Assembly: GCF_020360975.1 (NCBI RefSeq)
Contig: NW_025408681.1
Location: forward strand, 1,302,001 to 1,366,000
DNA from: Hirsutella rhossiliensis
Taxonomy: Eukaryota > Ascomycota > Sordariomycetes > Hypocreales > Ophiocordycipitaceae
Reading direction: 5' to 3'
DNA length: 64,000 nucleotides
Shown: positions 46,350-57,351 of the stretch, in pieces
How positions within the stretch are numbered: the stretch's first letter is position 1
Layout: each line of letters opens with the position of its first letter
The notes under the pieces: model-generated
Seen by the model: the letters and a program-made list of their open reading frames with translations, nothing else
Told to the model about the DNA's origin: nothing
The model's database searches: none
Translations under genes and position numbers: made by a program

Positions 46350-46905
46350 TGAAGGAGCTGCTTGGCTGGTTGACTAATTATAGTGGATCGGGCAGGCATC
46401 TGCAGGGGGCTGGTGCAGGCGCCCCGGTGCATTCCTGAGTGCCCAGCCCCCCTCTTGTAGCAGCGTCGCCGGCCGAGAAGGCAGAGCTCTTTGTCTCCCA
46501 TCACAACAGTATTCAATTTCCTTCATCGAATCCCATTCCTCGTGCTTGTTGTTCTATCCTGCCGTCCTGTCCGCCTGCATTCATCCTGCACACCTCCTGT
46601 CCTCCTTTGCCCAAATTCGCCAACGCTCTACGACCCCCTGCCCGACGCTGTCAAATTATATCCTGTGGCCTGCTCACCCCGTGCCTGGCAGTTGGCCGAG
46701 TTTGACTTCGGGCACGTCGACACGTCCGCGAGAAGTGACGGCTGGACAAGGTCATCTCGCCTCGCGGTAACACGCTCCCCGCGCGACATCACAGCAATCG
46801 AGTCCGGCTGGGTTACAGTACTCTGCCCTTGCGACAACACGCGCGGCATCAACCGAGGACGAGTTCGACCGGATTGAAGTAGATTGCCTCGTCGCAGTAT
46901 TCACC

Positions 46906-48224
46906 ATGGCATCGCGCGCCGTCGGCTCTGCAACGCCCTCTCCCCCTCCCAGCATCCACACCCCCCCGGCCCCCCGGCTAGGCTTTCCCGACAGCTGGGA
47001 GCCCTACTCGCCTCGCAAGTCAGCGAGAATTTCATCGCAGCGCACCGCCAACAGAACCCCTTCGCCTCGCGCCTCTCACAGCCGCATTGCATCTCCGCGC
47101 ATCTCCAAACGAGCAAACGCCCAGACCAACGCCGCCATGGTTTCCCCCATCCCCTCGCCGCGCAAGAAACCCCATCCTGCACCTGGTGCCTCTCGTCAAC
47201 CGTCGGGAACGTTGACGGCAGAGGGAACCGCCAACGCTGCCGCTGCTCTTGGTCTCAACGACGCCAAGGCCCCTCAAAAGGCTTCCGTCTCGCGTGCCAC
47301 GGGCATGCTTCCCACTCCGTCCAAGACGCCCCAAAAGCCGCCAAACGAGAAGACTGCCGCCAACATTCAGTCCTTTGCCCGCAACCTCTTTGCGCCCGAG
47401 GAAGAAGCCATGCCGGCTCCTCGCAAGCGACGCTCGAAAAAGTACTCGGGCATGACAATGGAGAGCTTCACCGCCGAGGAAAATGAAAACTCAATCGAGA
47501 TTTTCACCGACTCTCAGGATCGCGTGCCCGTCAAGGACCAGAGTGTGGAGAACCCTTTTTACGGCGACGTGCCCGCGCCAGGCACCCGCAAGAGCAAGCG
47601 CCGACTCATCAACATCCCCGGCGAGGGTGCCTTGTCCATCGAGGAGGCCTCTCGCCGAGAAGACGGCATGGTCTACGTCTTGTGAGTCTTCATCCGAGAA
47701 ATCCCTTGCGATACAATTTACTAACATCGCTTTGCAGCCGTGGCAAAAAGTTCTTCCGCGAGTTCTCAAAGAACAACAGTGCTCAGGCAGAGGAGCAAGA
47801 GATGTCTGGGGCCAGTCTCGAGTACAGACTCACCCGTCCACTCACCCGATCCTCGGTCAAGCCTCGGCTGCTGTTTCCGAGGCATCAACCAGACGAGCAC
47901 GACGATGACGAGGCCCTGACCGACGTGGAAGACACGAGCGTGGCGAACGAGCCCGCCAACCCGCAGACGCCCAAGAAATCCCACTCGACCTCGGCAAAGA
48001 CGCCAGAAGCGCCCAGGTTTGCCCCCGTCTCGCCGCCCGACACGAAGCGGACGACGCGCTCTACCAACAAGCTGGCGCACGACGGGACCCCGTTCAAGAG
48101 CTCCTCTGGGCGAAGAAGCCCGTTCGATGCCTGGCCACGCACCAAAGAGCTCAAGTCCCCATCAGCGTCGAAGCGGCACGGCGAGAGCCTCGCATCGTCG
48201 ACGACTAAGCGATCTCGTGCTTGA
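46906..48224 (+). CDS. Unrecognised basic, proline-rich, probably nuclear protein
   Basis: The two exons are 46906-47681 and 47738-48224. The 56-base intron (donor GTGAGT, ACTAAC branch point, TTTGCAG) joins VYV-F to RGKKFFREF. The product is 420 residues. I do not recognise the family. Visible traits are many Ser/Thr-Pro sites, some in CDK form (SPRK near residue 35, TPQK near 144), and basic runs such as PRKRRSKK and KSKRR that could be nuclear signals. Two more conserved-looking blocks are NIQSFARNLFAP and ENPFYGDVPAPG. Another, EDGMVYVFRGKKFFREF, is the only part that looks folded. SLEYRLTRPLTRS may hold an RxxL-type degron. Its divergent partner Duo1 and the shared MBF-like element suggest a cell-cycle role; this is inference. 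Confidence 0.8.
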
Positions 48225-50084
48225 GCAATACCGTTGCTTGGAGAGCGAGTCTTTGCATCTTCTCTTCGCTTTCTTGTCTTAGATGATGGTTTTCGGGGGT
48301 TTGTGCCATTAGTGATAGTCTCGGCGCTGCTTTGATTCACAAGACGCTGTTTCCAGCAGGGACCTTGATACAGGTCGCCTCTTTTTTAACTTCTGGATGT
48401 TGATTTTGTGTTTTCCCGTGTTTTTCCACCTTTGCGCAGGGACAGGAACTGAAGTTGGGGCAACCACGGCGTTAGGACGGCTGCTGTACCTAGGAGACAG
48501 TCAGATTGAGGGCAATGAAATCATAAGACGACCAGTGGGCAGAGTGCTGATCGTCTCACCTTTGTGACATGGCCCTTGTTCTTTTGTCGTCAAGCTGGGC
48601 TGCCGCTACCGCCAGCGCCGATGTCGGCTCCAGACTGCCCCGTCTCATCCAGCCCGACATTGGAAGTCTGAACTGAACACCACCATTTGATACGAACGCC
48701 CATCGCTTCATTCAGTGCAACAGCCCGGGCGTATTGGGCATCCGTTTGGCAAGCCAAGTCACCGACTCTCGGCTGTTGTCATGATCAAGGCCACGACAAA
48801 ACAGTGATGAAAGAAACAGCGAACGGCACTGTGGCCATGGTGGTATAATATCCTTGAAGCCTGAGTCTTCGGCCGTCCTTGTGGCATTGCAACATCGGAT
48901 ACGGCTCGTTTTACGTCTTTGCTGTGAGCTTATCCCACCGTATCGTCTTGGCCAATTCAGCCCGCCAAGAGTCGACGATGAAGCCGAGACAGACGAAGGA
49001 CGTCCATTGTTGGTACAGCCACATTAGAGGTCAAGGCCGTCATCGACTGGGATATGCAGTGCTTTCCCCGTCGAGTTTGAACGGCTGTCCCTTCGATGTC
49101 CTGGACTATCCGTTGCGCTGGAAGGAGAGACCTACCCTGTACGTAATAGTGACTGCACTACTGAGGCTGCCGACAACTCTCCCCTGTAAAAATTCTTCCC
49201 CCGTCAGAGCTGTTAGCGGCTCGCTAGCAGGGGGCCGGATTTGCAGGCCACCCGACCGCGCTTTTGCTGCCCGGGTCCATCGTGGCCCTAACAGCACAGA
49301 GGAAGACATTAGGAGAGTTCATATTCCTCTGCAAAGCCGGTCTCGACAACACGTCCACACGGACCTCACAGCTTCCTTCGGAACCAAGGAGCTGTGGGTA
49401 TTGGAAGGCCCGCCCTTCTAAACAACGGTGGCTGGTTGCGCAGGTTTTTCTCCCTGAAGGCAAGCTGCACGACAGCCTCTGATTCCTTCGAGGGTTTTCC
49501 TGCCGCCGCTCCTGCGCTATTTCCATCGCCTGGTTACCGAAGCATGGACTGCGACAGCAGCGTTAGCGAGAGCGAGAGAATTCTGACCGGACAAAACCAA
49601 GGGTTGACCATTGTGGCAATCGCCACGCGCCTGGACGACCCGCTGACGGGCACCAGGCTCCGACACTGAGCGCCTTAGAGCCGATGAAATGCTGGATGGA
49701 CTTCGGGAAGGCTGGCTGCAGAGGATAGCCACGGACACTTGTATTGACGGGCTTAGCGACAACCTACCGGTGGAGGGTAGGAAAGCCGTCTCCGGGGATT
49801 GAGCCCGACAGCTCGCCCTTGCGAGGCCTTGCAAGAAGCGCTGGGTGAGGCCTACTGTGGCAGGATTTTCTCGATAGCCTAGCTCAGCACGTCCTGTGCC
49901 CCACCGGGACCTGAGCGGCCTTACGGCCGCTGGACGGAAAATACACACACACACACACACACTGAGGCTGCCGAGCCAATTGGGGGAGTCCGAGGATTTG
50001 CCGGTCGTGCCCCTCGGCCAGTCTCGAGAATCTGCTCGCCGGCCCTCTTCTCCGATCTCGCTGTCTCTCTTTCCCCTTCTCGCG
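48225..50084. other. Intergenic region upstream of the SurE-TTL gene
   Basis: 1.9 kb with no credible gene. It contains a perfect (AC)10 repeat at 49943-49962, about 120 bases before the SurE-TTL start. The last 60 bases are pyrimidine-rich. Confidence 0.5.
49943..49962 (+). repeat. (AC)10 microsatellite
   Basis: Ten perfect AC units, 122 bases upstream of the SurE-TTL ATG and so probably in its promoter or 5' leader. Confidence 0.9.
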
Positions 50085-52697
50085 ATGCACATACTCGTAA
50101 CCAACGACGATGGGCCTCCGTCGCCCGAATCGTCTCCCTACGTCCATTGCCTGATCAAGCATCTGCAACAGGCCGGGCATGTCGTGTCTGTCTGCTTGCC
50201 GCACACGCAGCGCTCATGGATCGGCAAGGCGCACATGATCGGCCAGACGCTGAAGCCGCTCTACTACCGCCCGGGCGCCAAGGTGCACGGAGACGACTCC
50301 GAGGACACCACGCACCACCGGCCGTCGGCGGCGGGCGATGTCGAGGAATGGATCCTGATTGACGGCACGCCCGCGTCGTGCGTGCAGATTGGCCTGCACC
50401 ACTTCTTCCACGACAAGGGCCCCATCGACCTCGTCGTCAGCGGGCCCAACTACGGCAGGAACACGAGCTCCGTCTTTGCCCTGAGCTCGGGCACCCTCGG
50501 CGCTGCACTCGAGGCCGCCGTCTGCAAGAGGCGCTCCATTGCCCTGAGCTTCGCCTTTTTCTCGCGCAACCACGATCCCGTCATCATCGAGGCCGCGTGC
50601 CGACACAGCGTCAGGGTTATCGACGCCCTGTACAAGCAGTGGCCGACAGACGCCAGCGCGGACCTGTACAGCGTCAACGTGCCGCTGGTCGAGGACGTGG
50701 AGAAGCACAAGACGCTGTGGACCAACGTGCTGCAGAACTACTGGGCCGAGGGGAGCTGCTTCCAGGAGATTGACGGCGAGGCCGGGGACGCGGTCGAGGA
50801 GGAGGCTCGCATCCGCGAGGGCCCCGGCGGCGAGGTCGAAAACGATGGCGGCAGCCAAGCGCCCACCGCCCAAGTCAACAGCACCAGCGGCGGAAAAGCC
50901 GAGGTCGGCGGAGAGAGCCGCAAGACGGGACACGTGCACAAGCACTTCAAATGGGCGCCCAGGCTCACTGACGTGTACAAGAGCGTTGCTGAATCAGAGC
51001 CTGGCAATGATGGACGGACGGTCATGGAAGGCAACACAAGGTGAGTCTGATGCCTCACCAGGCCTGTCAATGCTGACCCTTTCTCGTATAGTATCACGCC
51101 GCTCAAGGCAAACTTTGCCCTCGGCACCAGCGCCTCATTCAGTAGAAAGGAGCTTGAGCTGTGAGTTGAAACCCATTGTGTGTCTTGCCTGGGCGTGTGG
51201 TTTTGTGCGAGGGCGGGATGGAGACACTGGAGACCGACAGAGGTGAACAACTTGCATGTACACTATATGCATCGTTGAGCTGCGTCGAAAATACATCACA
51301 TTCTTACCGCAAGGCATCGCAGTTCAAGCCAGCAAGTGGCGGGTGTGACATCGATGGCGATCCGAGGCAAGGGGCATGGGAGAGGGGGTTCGCCCATACG
51401 GGCCATTGTCGCCTACGACGACACCTACGTTCAACCCTTGATCGTGGCCGCGCTGAAAACGTTGCTTCCCGATGATACGCTGCATCTCATCACGGAGCTA
51501 CAGCCGTTGGACGGCGGCGGCCCCCCTGTATTCGAGACGCCGTCGGATCCGAACGTCCGACTCCTGCAAATTACGGCCTACGAGTCCATCGACTTTGAGT
51601 TCGCCGCGGCGCACCCGCGCTCGTGCCTCGTCAACAGCTACATGATCCGCAAGGCGCTGATACGCAAGCACTATCTGTCGGCGACGGTGGACCACTGGGT
51701 GGCCAAGCACCCGTCCTCACCGCTGGGGCGACATTTTAAGCGCAGCGAGGCCTTCGAGGTCGACTACGCCGAGTTCCTCGACGACGCGCTTGTCGAGGCG
51801 TTTGATCTCCGCGAGAGCATGGACCGCAACGCGGAGCTCGCAGACGAGGCGGCGAGGCAGTGGTGGATCCTGAAGCCGGGCATGAGTGATCGCGGGCAGG
51901 GCATTAGGCTGTTTAGCACCATGGAGGAGCTGCAGGCCATCTTTGACGGATGGGATGAGGAGCGTCCGGATAGTGATGAGGAGGAGGAGGAGGAGGATGG
52001 GCAAGGCCAAACTGGCGAAGAAAAGGGCCAAGGGATGGGCGACTTCATCACGACATCTCACCTCCGCCACTTTGTCGCCCAGCCCTACATCCACCGGCCG
52101 CTGCTCCTCGAATCCGACCCAAGGAAATTCCACATCCGCACCTACGTCCTCTGCACCGGCAGCCTCACCGTCCACGTCTACAAGCCCATGCTAGCCCTTT
52201 TCGCCGCCAAGCCCTACCTCGCGCCCTGGGCACACTCGCCCACCGACATTGACTCCTTCCTGACAAACACCTGCCTCCAGCAGCAGCGCCAGCAGCCCTC
52301 CGACGGCGCCGGCGCCAACAGCGTCCGCCGCTTCTGGGACCTGCCCCTCGCGCAGCCTATGCTCGACGACATCTTTGCCCAGATCTGCAGCGTCACGGGC
52401 GAGGCCCTCGAGGCCGCCGCGACGGCCATGCCCGTGCACTTCCAGACGCTGCCCAACGCCTTTGAGGTGTTTGGGCTCGACTTCCTCGTCGACGAGGCGG
52501 GTGTCGTGTGGCTGCTCGAGGCAAACGCCTTTCCCGACTTTAGGCAGACGGGCGCGGACCTCGAGGACGTCGTTGGCGGGTTCTGGAGGGGCGTTGTGCG
52601 CGAGGCCGTCTTGCCCTTCTTTGGGGTTGAGGCGAGTGGCGGCGAGGATAGGGGGGACATGGTGCGTGTGAAGCAGATAGACCTGGGGAGACGCTGA
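50085..52697 (+). CDS. pby1: SurE-tubulin-tyrosine-ligase fusion, Pby1 type
   Basis: The three exons are 50085-51040, 51092-51160 and 51323-52697. Introns are 51 and 162 bases, and phases agree throughout, giving 799 residues (yeast Pby1 is 753). Residues 1-340 are a SurE-like acid phosphatase domain. It starts MHILVTNDDG, with metal-binding Asp8 and Asp9, and has GPNYGRN at 120-126. Residues 360-790 are a TTL-like ATP-grasp domain: WWILKPGMSDRGQGIRLF near 520, FHIRTYVL near 610, and LLEANAFPDF near 745. Pby1 is a processing-body component whose N-terminal domain has been linked to cap chemistry in yeast; its ligase target is uncertain. An acidic insert of Asp/Glu lies near residue 555. If the second intron is retained, the frame stops at once after SurE, so a shorter form is possible. 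Confidence 0.9.
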
Positions 52698-55600
52698 GCT
52701 GGCCTTTGCTCTACGTGGGCTCGACCGCTGCTCTCTACACTGGCGATGAAACAACTTGCTTCCATTGACCATAGTCGTACTTCACTGTAAGGGATGGGGA
52801 GAGACAACATGAAAAAGGATCTAAGGCAGTTGAGGCTGGGTCGTATGCCATGCCACTTTATTCACGCAGAAATGGAGCTTAAACCTGGCCCAGACTACCC
52901 TGCATTTACTGTTCTGTCGTTTCAGGAGTTTGTGAGCCCTGTCACTTTCACTACGGGCTTGACGCGGCAATCTTCGTGGCCAAAAGCGGCCTCCGCCATG
53001 CGAGTCTCTCACAGCCTCCCAAGCACAACCCAGTGTCTCGGTAAAGGCGGCATTCGGCGCGCGTCCAGACATTTGGTGGCTGAGGCACCTTAATAAGATC
53101 AAGTAGCGCGGGAGAAGATGCCCGGGGAGCGCGCTGGCGCCATCTGGGAGCCTTTGGCCGTCACGGCAGCTGTGGGATGGAGCTCAGCTGTCGCTTTGAG
53201 CCCAGCGGTTCCCGCTGCAGCCCGCCCATGTACCATCTTGCACACTGCCGAAGATGCCGAGCGTGCAGACCTGATAAGTGATGCAGAGCACTGGCCTGGG
53301 GTCCATCCTATCTGGTATCGTGAGCTGATGACGGTGGGGCTAGAATCACAGTGAGCACCTAAGCCATCAGGAGAGTTGATGGGCATGGCTTAGAAGCAAG
53401 CTTCCTCTCGACGTCGCTCCATGCGTGTGGAAACGGCCGATAATGCCGACTAGAAACGCGGCCAAGAGTTGCGCAGACTCTGCTGGTTCCGCACACCCCG
53501 TTCGTAAGATAGCGAGAACAGCTGATCAGCTCCGTCGGCGGCAGGCAAAATGGAGAGACATCGGGGCAGTCTCAGCTCGGCATCAAAGCAAAACAGCGGA
53601 CGCAGGGCCCTTTGAGATGAGAGCGTGCGTTAACCTAAATCGTCGCCAAGACTTTTGCACTGCCTCCTCAACCTTCGCGCAGGCTGACGGCATAGGAAGC
53701 AATAATTCCAGCCAGGGTGTATGTCGTCCGTGCAGGTGGCCAGAAGCCATGTGCGTAGTCCGCTGGAAGGTCCATCGTCAGCTGCAGCCGGAGCACGCAT
53801 CGAGGCCTCGGACCGTTGAGCAGCCGAACAAGCATGGGCAGATGCCGATGGGTCTTGGAGCGAAGAAGCGCGTTGGCGGAGGGAGGGCGACGACCTGCCG
53901 CATGTGAAGGAGGCGGAGCGCCCTGGACGTGGCCCGAAAGGGCAAGAGGCTGACAAGACAGGTTGAGCCAGGGATCTGATGACCTGAGAAACCCCTCACG
54001 CATTCATGGGGAAGATTGTCGTCAAGGTCGGGACCCGGGAGGTACTGTAACTTATCCCGTCGACGCTGAAGGTTTGAACCAGACGTGAGGGTCGGCAATG
54101 GCAAGAGGATGCGGGGGAACTATTATCCGCCAGCCGGCATACCCAATAAATGCCCTGCGGCCAAGCACGGGAAGAAATATAGAAGTTGGACGGCGGGAAA
54201 GGAGGGGACGACGAAGAGGTGTGCTGCTCCGGCTTGGCGGGCATGCGAATCAGCTTATCATACCGAATCTCGGCTTGACCAATACAACTCGAGACGACAT
54301 GGCGAAAACAGATACGCGTGAGCACTGGCTCCGGATGCCCGGGACATGCACAGAGCAAGTTACCCAATGCTGGATGGAGGAGGCTGTGCTGCCTCATGAC
54401 GGGCAGCCGTGACAAACAGATTTTGCCTCTGGCGGCCCATATGACTAAGAGTCTATGACAGAGGCCGTGGCCCACTAGTCCCGCCAAGGCAAATCGACGG
54501 ATACTCCATGCATCTAAGTTACATATTAACAATAGAGCGGGGGTTCCGTTTCATTCCAATCCGAGGGCACGTCGAGCGGCAGCCGGCGGAAGTTCAAGGA
54601 AGTCCGTCGATCGGCAAGAGAGCAAAGCAGGATTTCCCGCAGCCCATGAAATCCTTATTCCTCTCTCCACCTATCGGCTTCCTCGTCGTCGACATGTGCT
54701 GCAGCAGTGGGTGGCCGGATGGTGTGGCGGATCCCCCGCCATTTTTTTTTTAGCGCAAGCAGAGCTTAACAACGTTAAGGTGTGCTTTGGGGTCCCAGGG
54801 AAGCAAGGGGAGAGAAAGAGGGCCAGGGCACAGGCAAACGTACGGCCCCCACTCGAGCGTGGGAGAATCCCATCCGCAGAGTCGGGCTGGCCTTTGTATT
54901 CGGAGACCTATATTCGGGGCGAGGCATTTCGGGGCCAGCAAGTCGGCGGCCTCTTTGAACCCAAAATAAAGTCGACAAAGGGCCTTTTGGCGGGTGACGG
55001 ACGCCATGGACACACATTGCGTGTGATCGACCGTCTCGGTAACTCGTCCATCCCAACCTCAAGCCGCCTCCCGTGGACTAGGTTACAGCAAAGCCACGGG
55101 TGCGTTTCACGGACTATTTGCAGCCAGCATTAGTCGTGCGCATTTCCATGTACTGTACTGTATTATTCAAGGAGGACATATCCGTCCTAGTCCGGGCTCT
55201 GCTGGCCGCTGGCGGCTATCAGTCAAGCAAGACCTTGTGGTTGGTTAGGCTCACGCCCGAGCAATCAGTGCGCCACATATTGTAGCATGTATCTGTACTG
55301 CGTGTACATCCGCGGCTGCGTTCTCTACATCTGTCTGCCGCAATTCTGACAGGGTATCGTGTGTGCTCGGTTTCAGCCTCCAACTTTATCTGCATCAGCC
55401 ACTGACGCCTCGACTTCGAACTCTGCGAACACTACAACTGGGTGAACGAGGCGGGATTTACCTGCCACGGCAAAGCCACTGCTCGACGGCTGATGGTGCT
55501 TGAAAGGAGTATTGCTTTCATAGACATGAATATCTGGGTATAGACACTTTTGCCCGGCTTTGGCCGTCAATTCTCCAATGTTGACACAGCGCCGCCTAAG

Positions 55601-56328
55601 TAAAATGGAATGAAGATGGCTAGACACTTTCTTAAAACTAAGAGCGGTTTACTCTCTTCCTCTCGTCTGTTTAAGCACCGAGGCGCCGAGATTCAACGGT
55701 TTACACATCTCTTACCCTGACGCTGGTCCCGCCTCTACCAGCGCTACGAGGCGGCCCTCAAAAGAGAAATATCAACGTGTATGAAAATAGATACGAGCTT
55801 GGATTAAAAATGTTCAAGGGGCTTGCCACTCTATTTAACTAGTTTCTTTTACTATAATATGTAATATACGCTTTAGCGTTTAGGCGTTATATAAAGATAT
55901 ATATACGGATGATGATGGTCTTAGCCAAGACAAGCCTAAAAACTCAAGGTGCAAAGACGTCATTAAGTAAAGTTGTGTACCTATGAAAGACAGACACAGC
56001 AAGTATGCAAATACCAGCTTTCATTCTTTCTGCAGTTGTACAAGGGGAGGATAGCGCAACGCTAATGCAGGTTAAGGGAATACTGTCCGGCAATTGGCCA
56101 GAATCGAGATACGTATTTCCTTCCGCGAGTGAAGCCGTTCGCGATGCGTGGAAAGAGGCAGCGCTAAGGCAGCTGTAGGCAAGAGACGACAACGCCGCAG
56201 GAGACGACGCCTTGCTACCTTCGCTTCTGCATGCTTGCGAACAAATGATCGGAAGACTCAACTCGTGTATGCTAGAGTTCATCTCGTCAACGCTACGTCT
56301 GCTCCCCTCCTGTTCCTATCCATGCCCT
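52698..56328. other. Gene-poor intergenic region
   Basis: 3.6 kb in which I find no credible gene, tRNA or complete mobile element. Right of 55.6 kb the base composition drops sharply into an AT-rich patch just before the broken DUF3669 gene. The combination looks like decayed accessory DNA. Confidence 0.5.
55765..55912. other. AT-rich patch, possible relic of a mobile element
   Basis: Bases 55841-55910 are about 26% GC by hand count, against clearly more than 50% in the genes. It contains a small inverted repeat ACGCT-TT-AGCGT. There is no open frame, long terminal repeat or target duplication that I can show, so the mobile-element origin is only a suggestion. Confidence 0.35.
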
Positions 56329-57351
56329 CTTACAACAGCGCAGCAACAGCTGTCTTTATGATGGCTTCACGGCACCAGCAACGCAGCACTGACGACCCCA
56401 CTGCAGCCCTCTCCTCTGTTGTCAGAGACGCGCAGATCTCGAAGTTGCTGGCCGCTGCTGAACTTGAGCAGCTCCCCAAGCACACTGTCCTCCAACGCTC
56501 CCTCACCACCAAGAATGTCATCTCGACAACGTCCTCATTTGCCACAAGACATGGACATGCCGCGTCCCGGCCCGACCTCAAGCACCTTATCGAGATCGGC
56601 ATCGGACTCCAGGGCGTCGTTTTTGAGCAAGTGGGCAAAGCAACTGTCCTGAAGAAGGAACTGGCACACGCCGCGTCCCTGCCCTCCCACAAAATGGGAT
56701 ATGCAGCACGGGCACCTCCTTCATTGCTGGGTTGTCGCCGCCTTCGATAAAACCTCTGAAGCAGTCGGGTGTATGGTCCGAGTGCCCAGAGTGCTCGATC
56801 TTATATTGTCATCGGAGGAGCAGTTCTAGGCCGACATGCCCCCCAAGTTGCCCCAAGATTTCAGACAGCGCACGACCACCATCAAGATGGAACGCGTTTT
56901 GTCACTCCCAAAGGTCCGTCGAGCACTCGTCAAAGAATTCATCCCGGACCTCGACGACGACGAGGTCAACCGTGTCGTGTCCAAGGTGCCGAATCAGCAT
57001 TGCCTCGCCCGAACAAACCCTGGCACCCAAGACCGGCCGTTGGACCATGACTAGTTCACTCTGAGAAACATCCCGCTCTACCCCATCGACTTGAGGCAAT
57101 ACACCGAGATAGACTTATCCGAGGACGTCGACGTGATTTACCAGCGATTCAGAGGCATCGTGTGTAAGGGCACAAGCCAGGACTACATTCCATACTGCAA
57201 GAAGACGCCCGCCTTGTTTGCAGAGTTTGAGCGGGCATACGTCAAGGCGGGCAACAGGATTCTGGCGGACAAAGAGATGGGCAGTAGGTTTGACCTGGAG
57301 TGGCTCCTCAAGGACTACCAGGAGTACGCGGGGGATTTCCTAGCGCCGTAG
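56329..57351 (+). pseudogene. Broken DUF3669-family gene
   Basis: Remains of a fungal DUF3669 protein, often annotated as a zinc-finger protein. Piece 1 (56329 to about 56660) has SKLLAAAELEQLP and KHLIEIGIGLQGVVFEQVGKATVLKKEL. After a frame change the reading goes on as WVVAAFDKTSEAV, RVPRVLDLIL, TIKMERVLSLPKVRRALVKEF, NQHCLARTNPG and FTLRNIPLYPIDLRQY. This second frame has TAG at 56827-56829 and TAG at 57052-57054. DLRQY then runs straight into TEIDLSEDVDVIYQRFRG, which belongs near the end of the family. The middle block, expected to contain the DDVEFVL-like catalytic-looking motif, is missing, so an internal deletion is likely. The last piece ends DYQEYAGDFLAP at 57351. One frameshift, two stops and a deletion make it inactive. 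Confidence 0.78.

Larger units (their letters stand above)
45961..46905. promoter_or_regulatory. Shared divergent promoter of duo1 and the 46906 gene
   Basis: A 945-base gap between back-to-back starts. It holds an MluI box at 46310-46315 and the composite element at 46333-46349. Bases 46520-46640 are pyrimidine-rich, as expected for a rightward leader. Confidence 0.7.

Noticed and set aside
54040..54120. tRNA-like B-box (GGTTCAAAC on the minus strand)
   Set aside because: No matching A-box, acceptor stem or anticodon arm could be folded around it.
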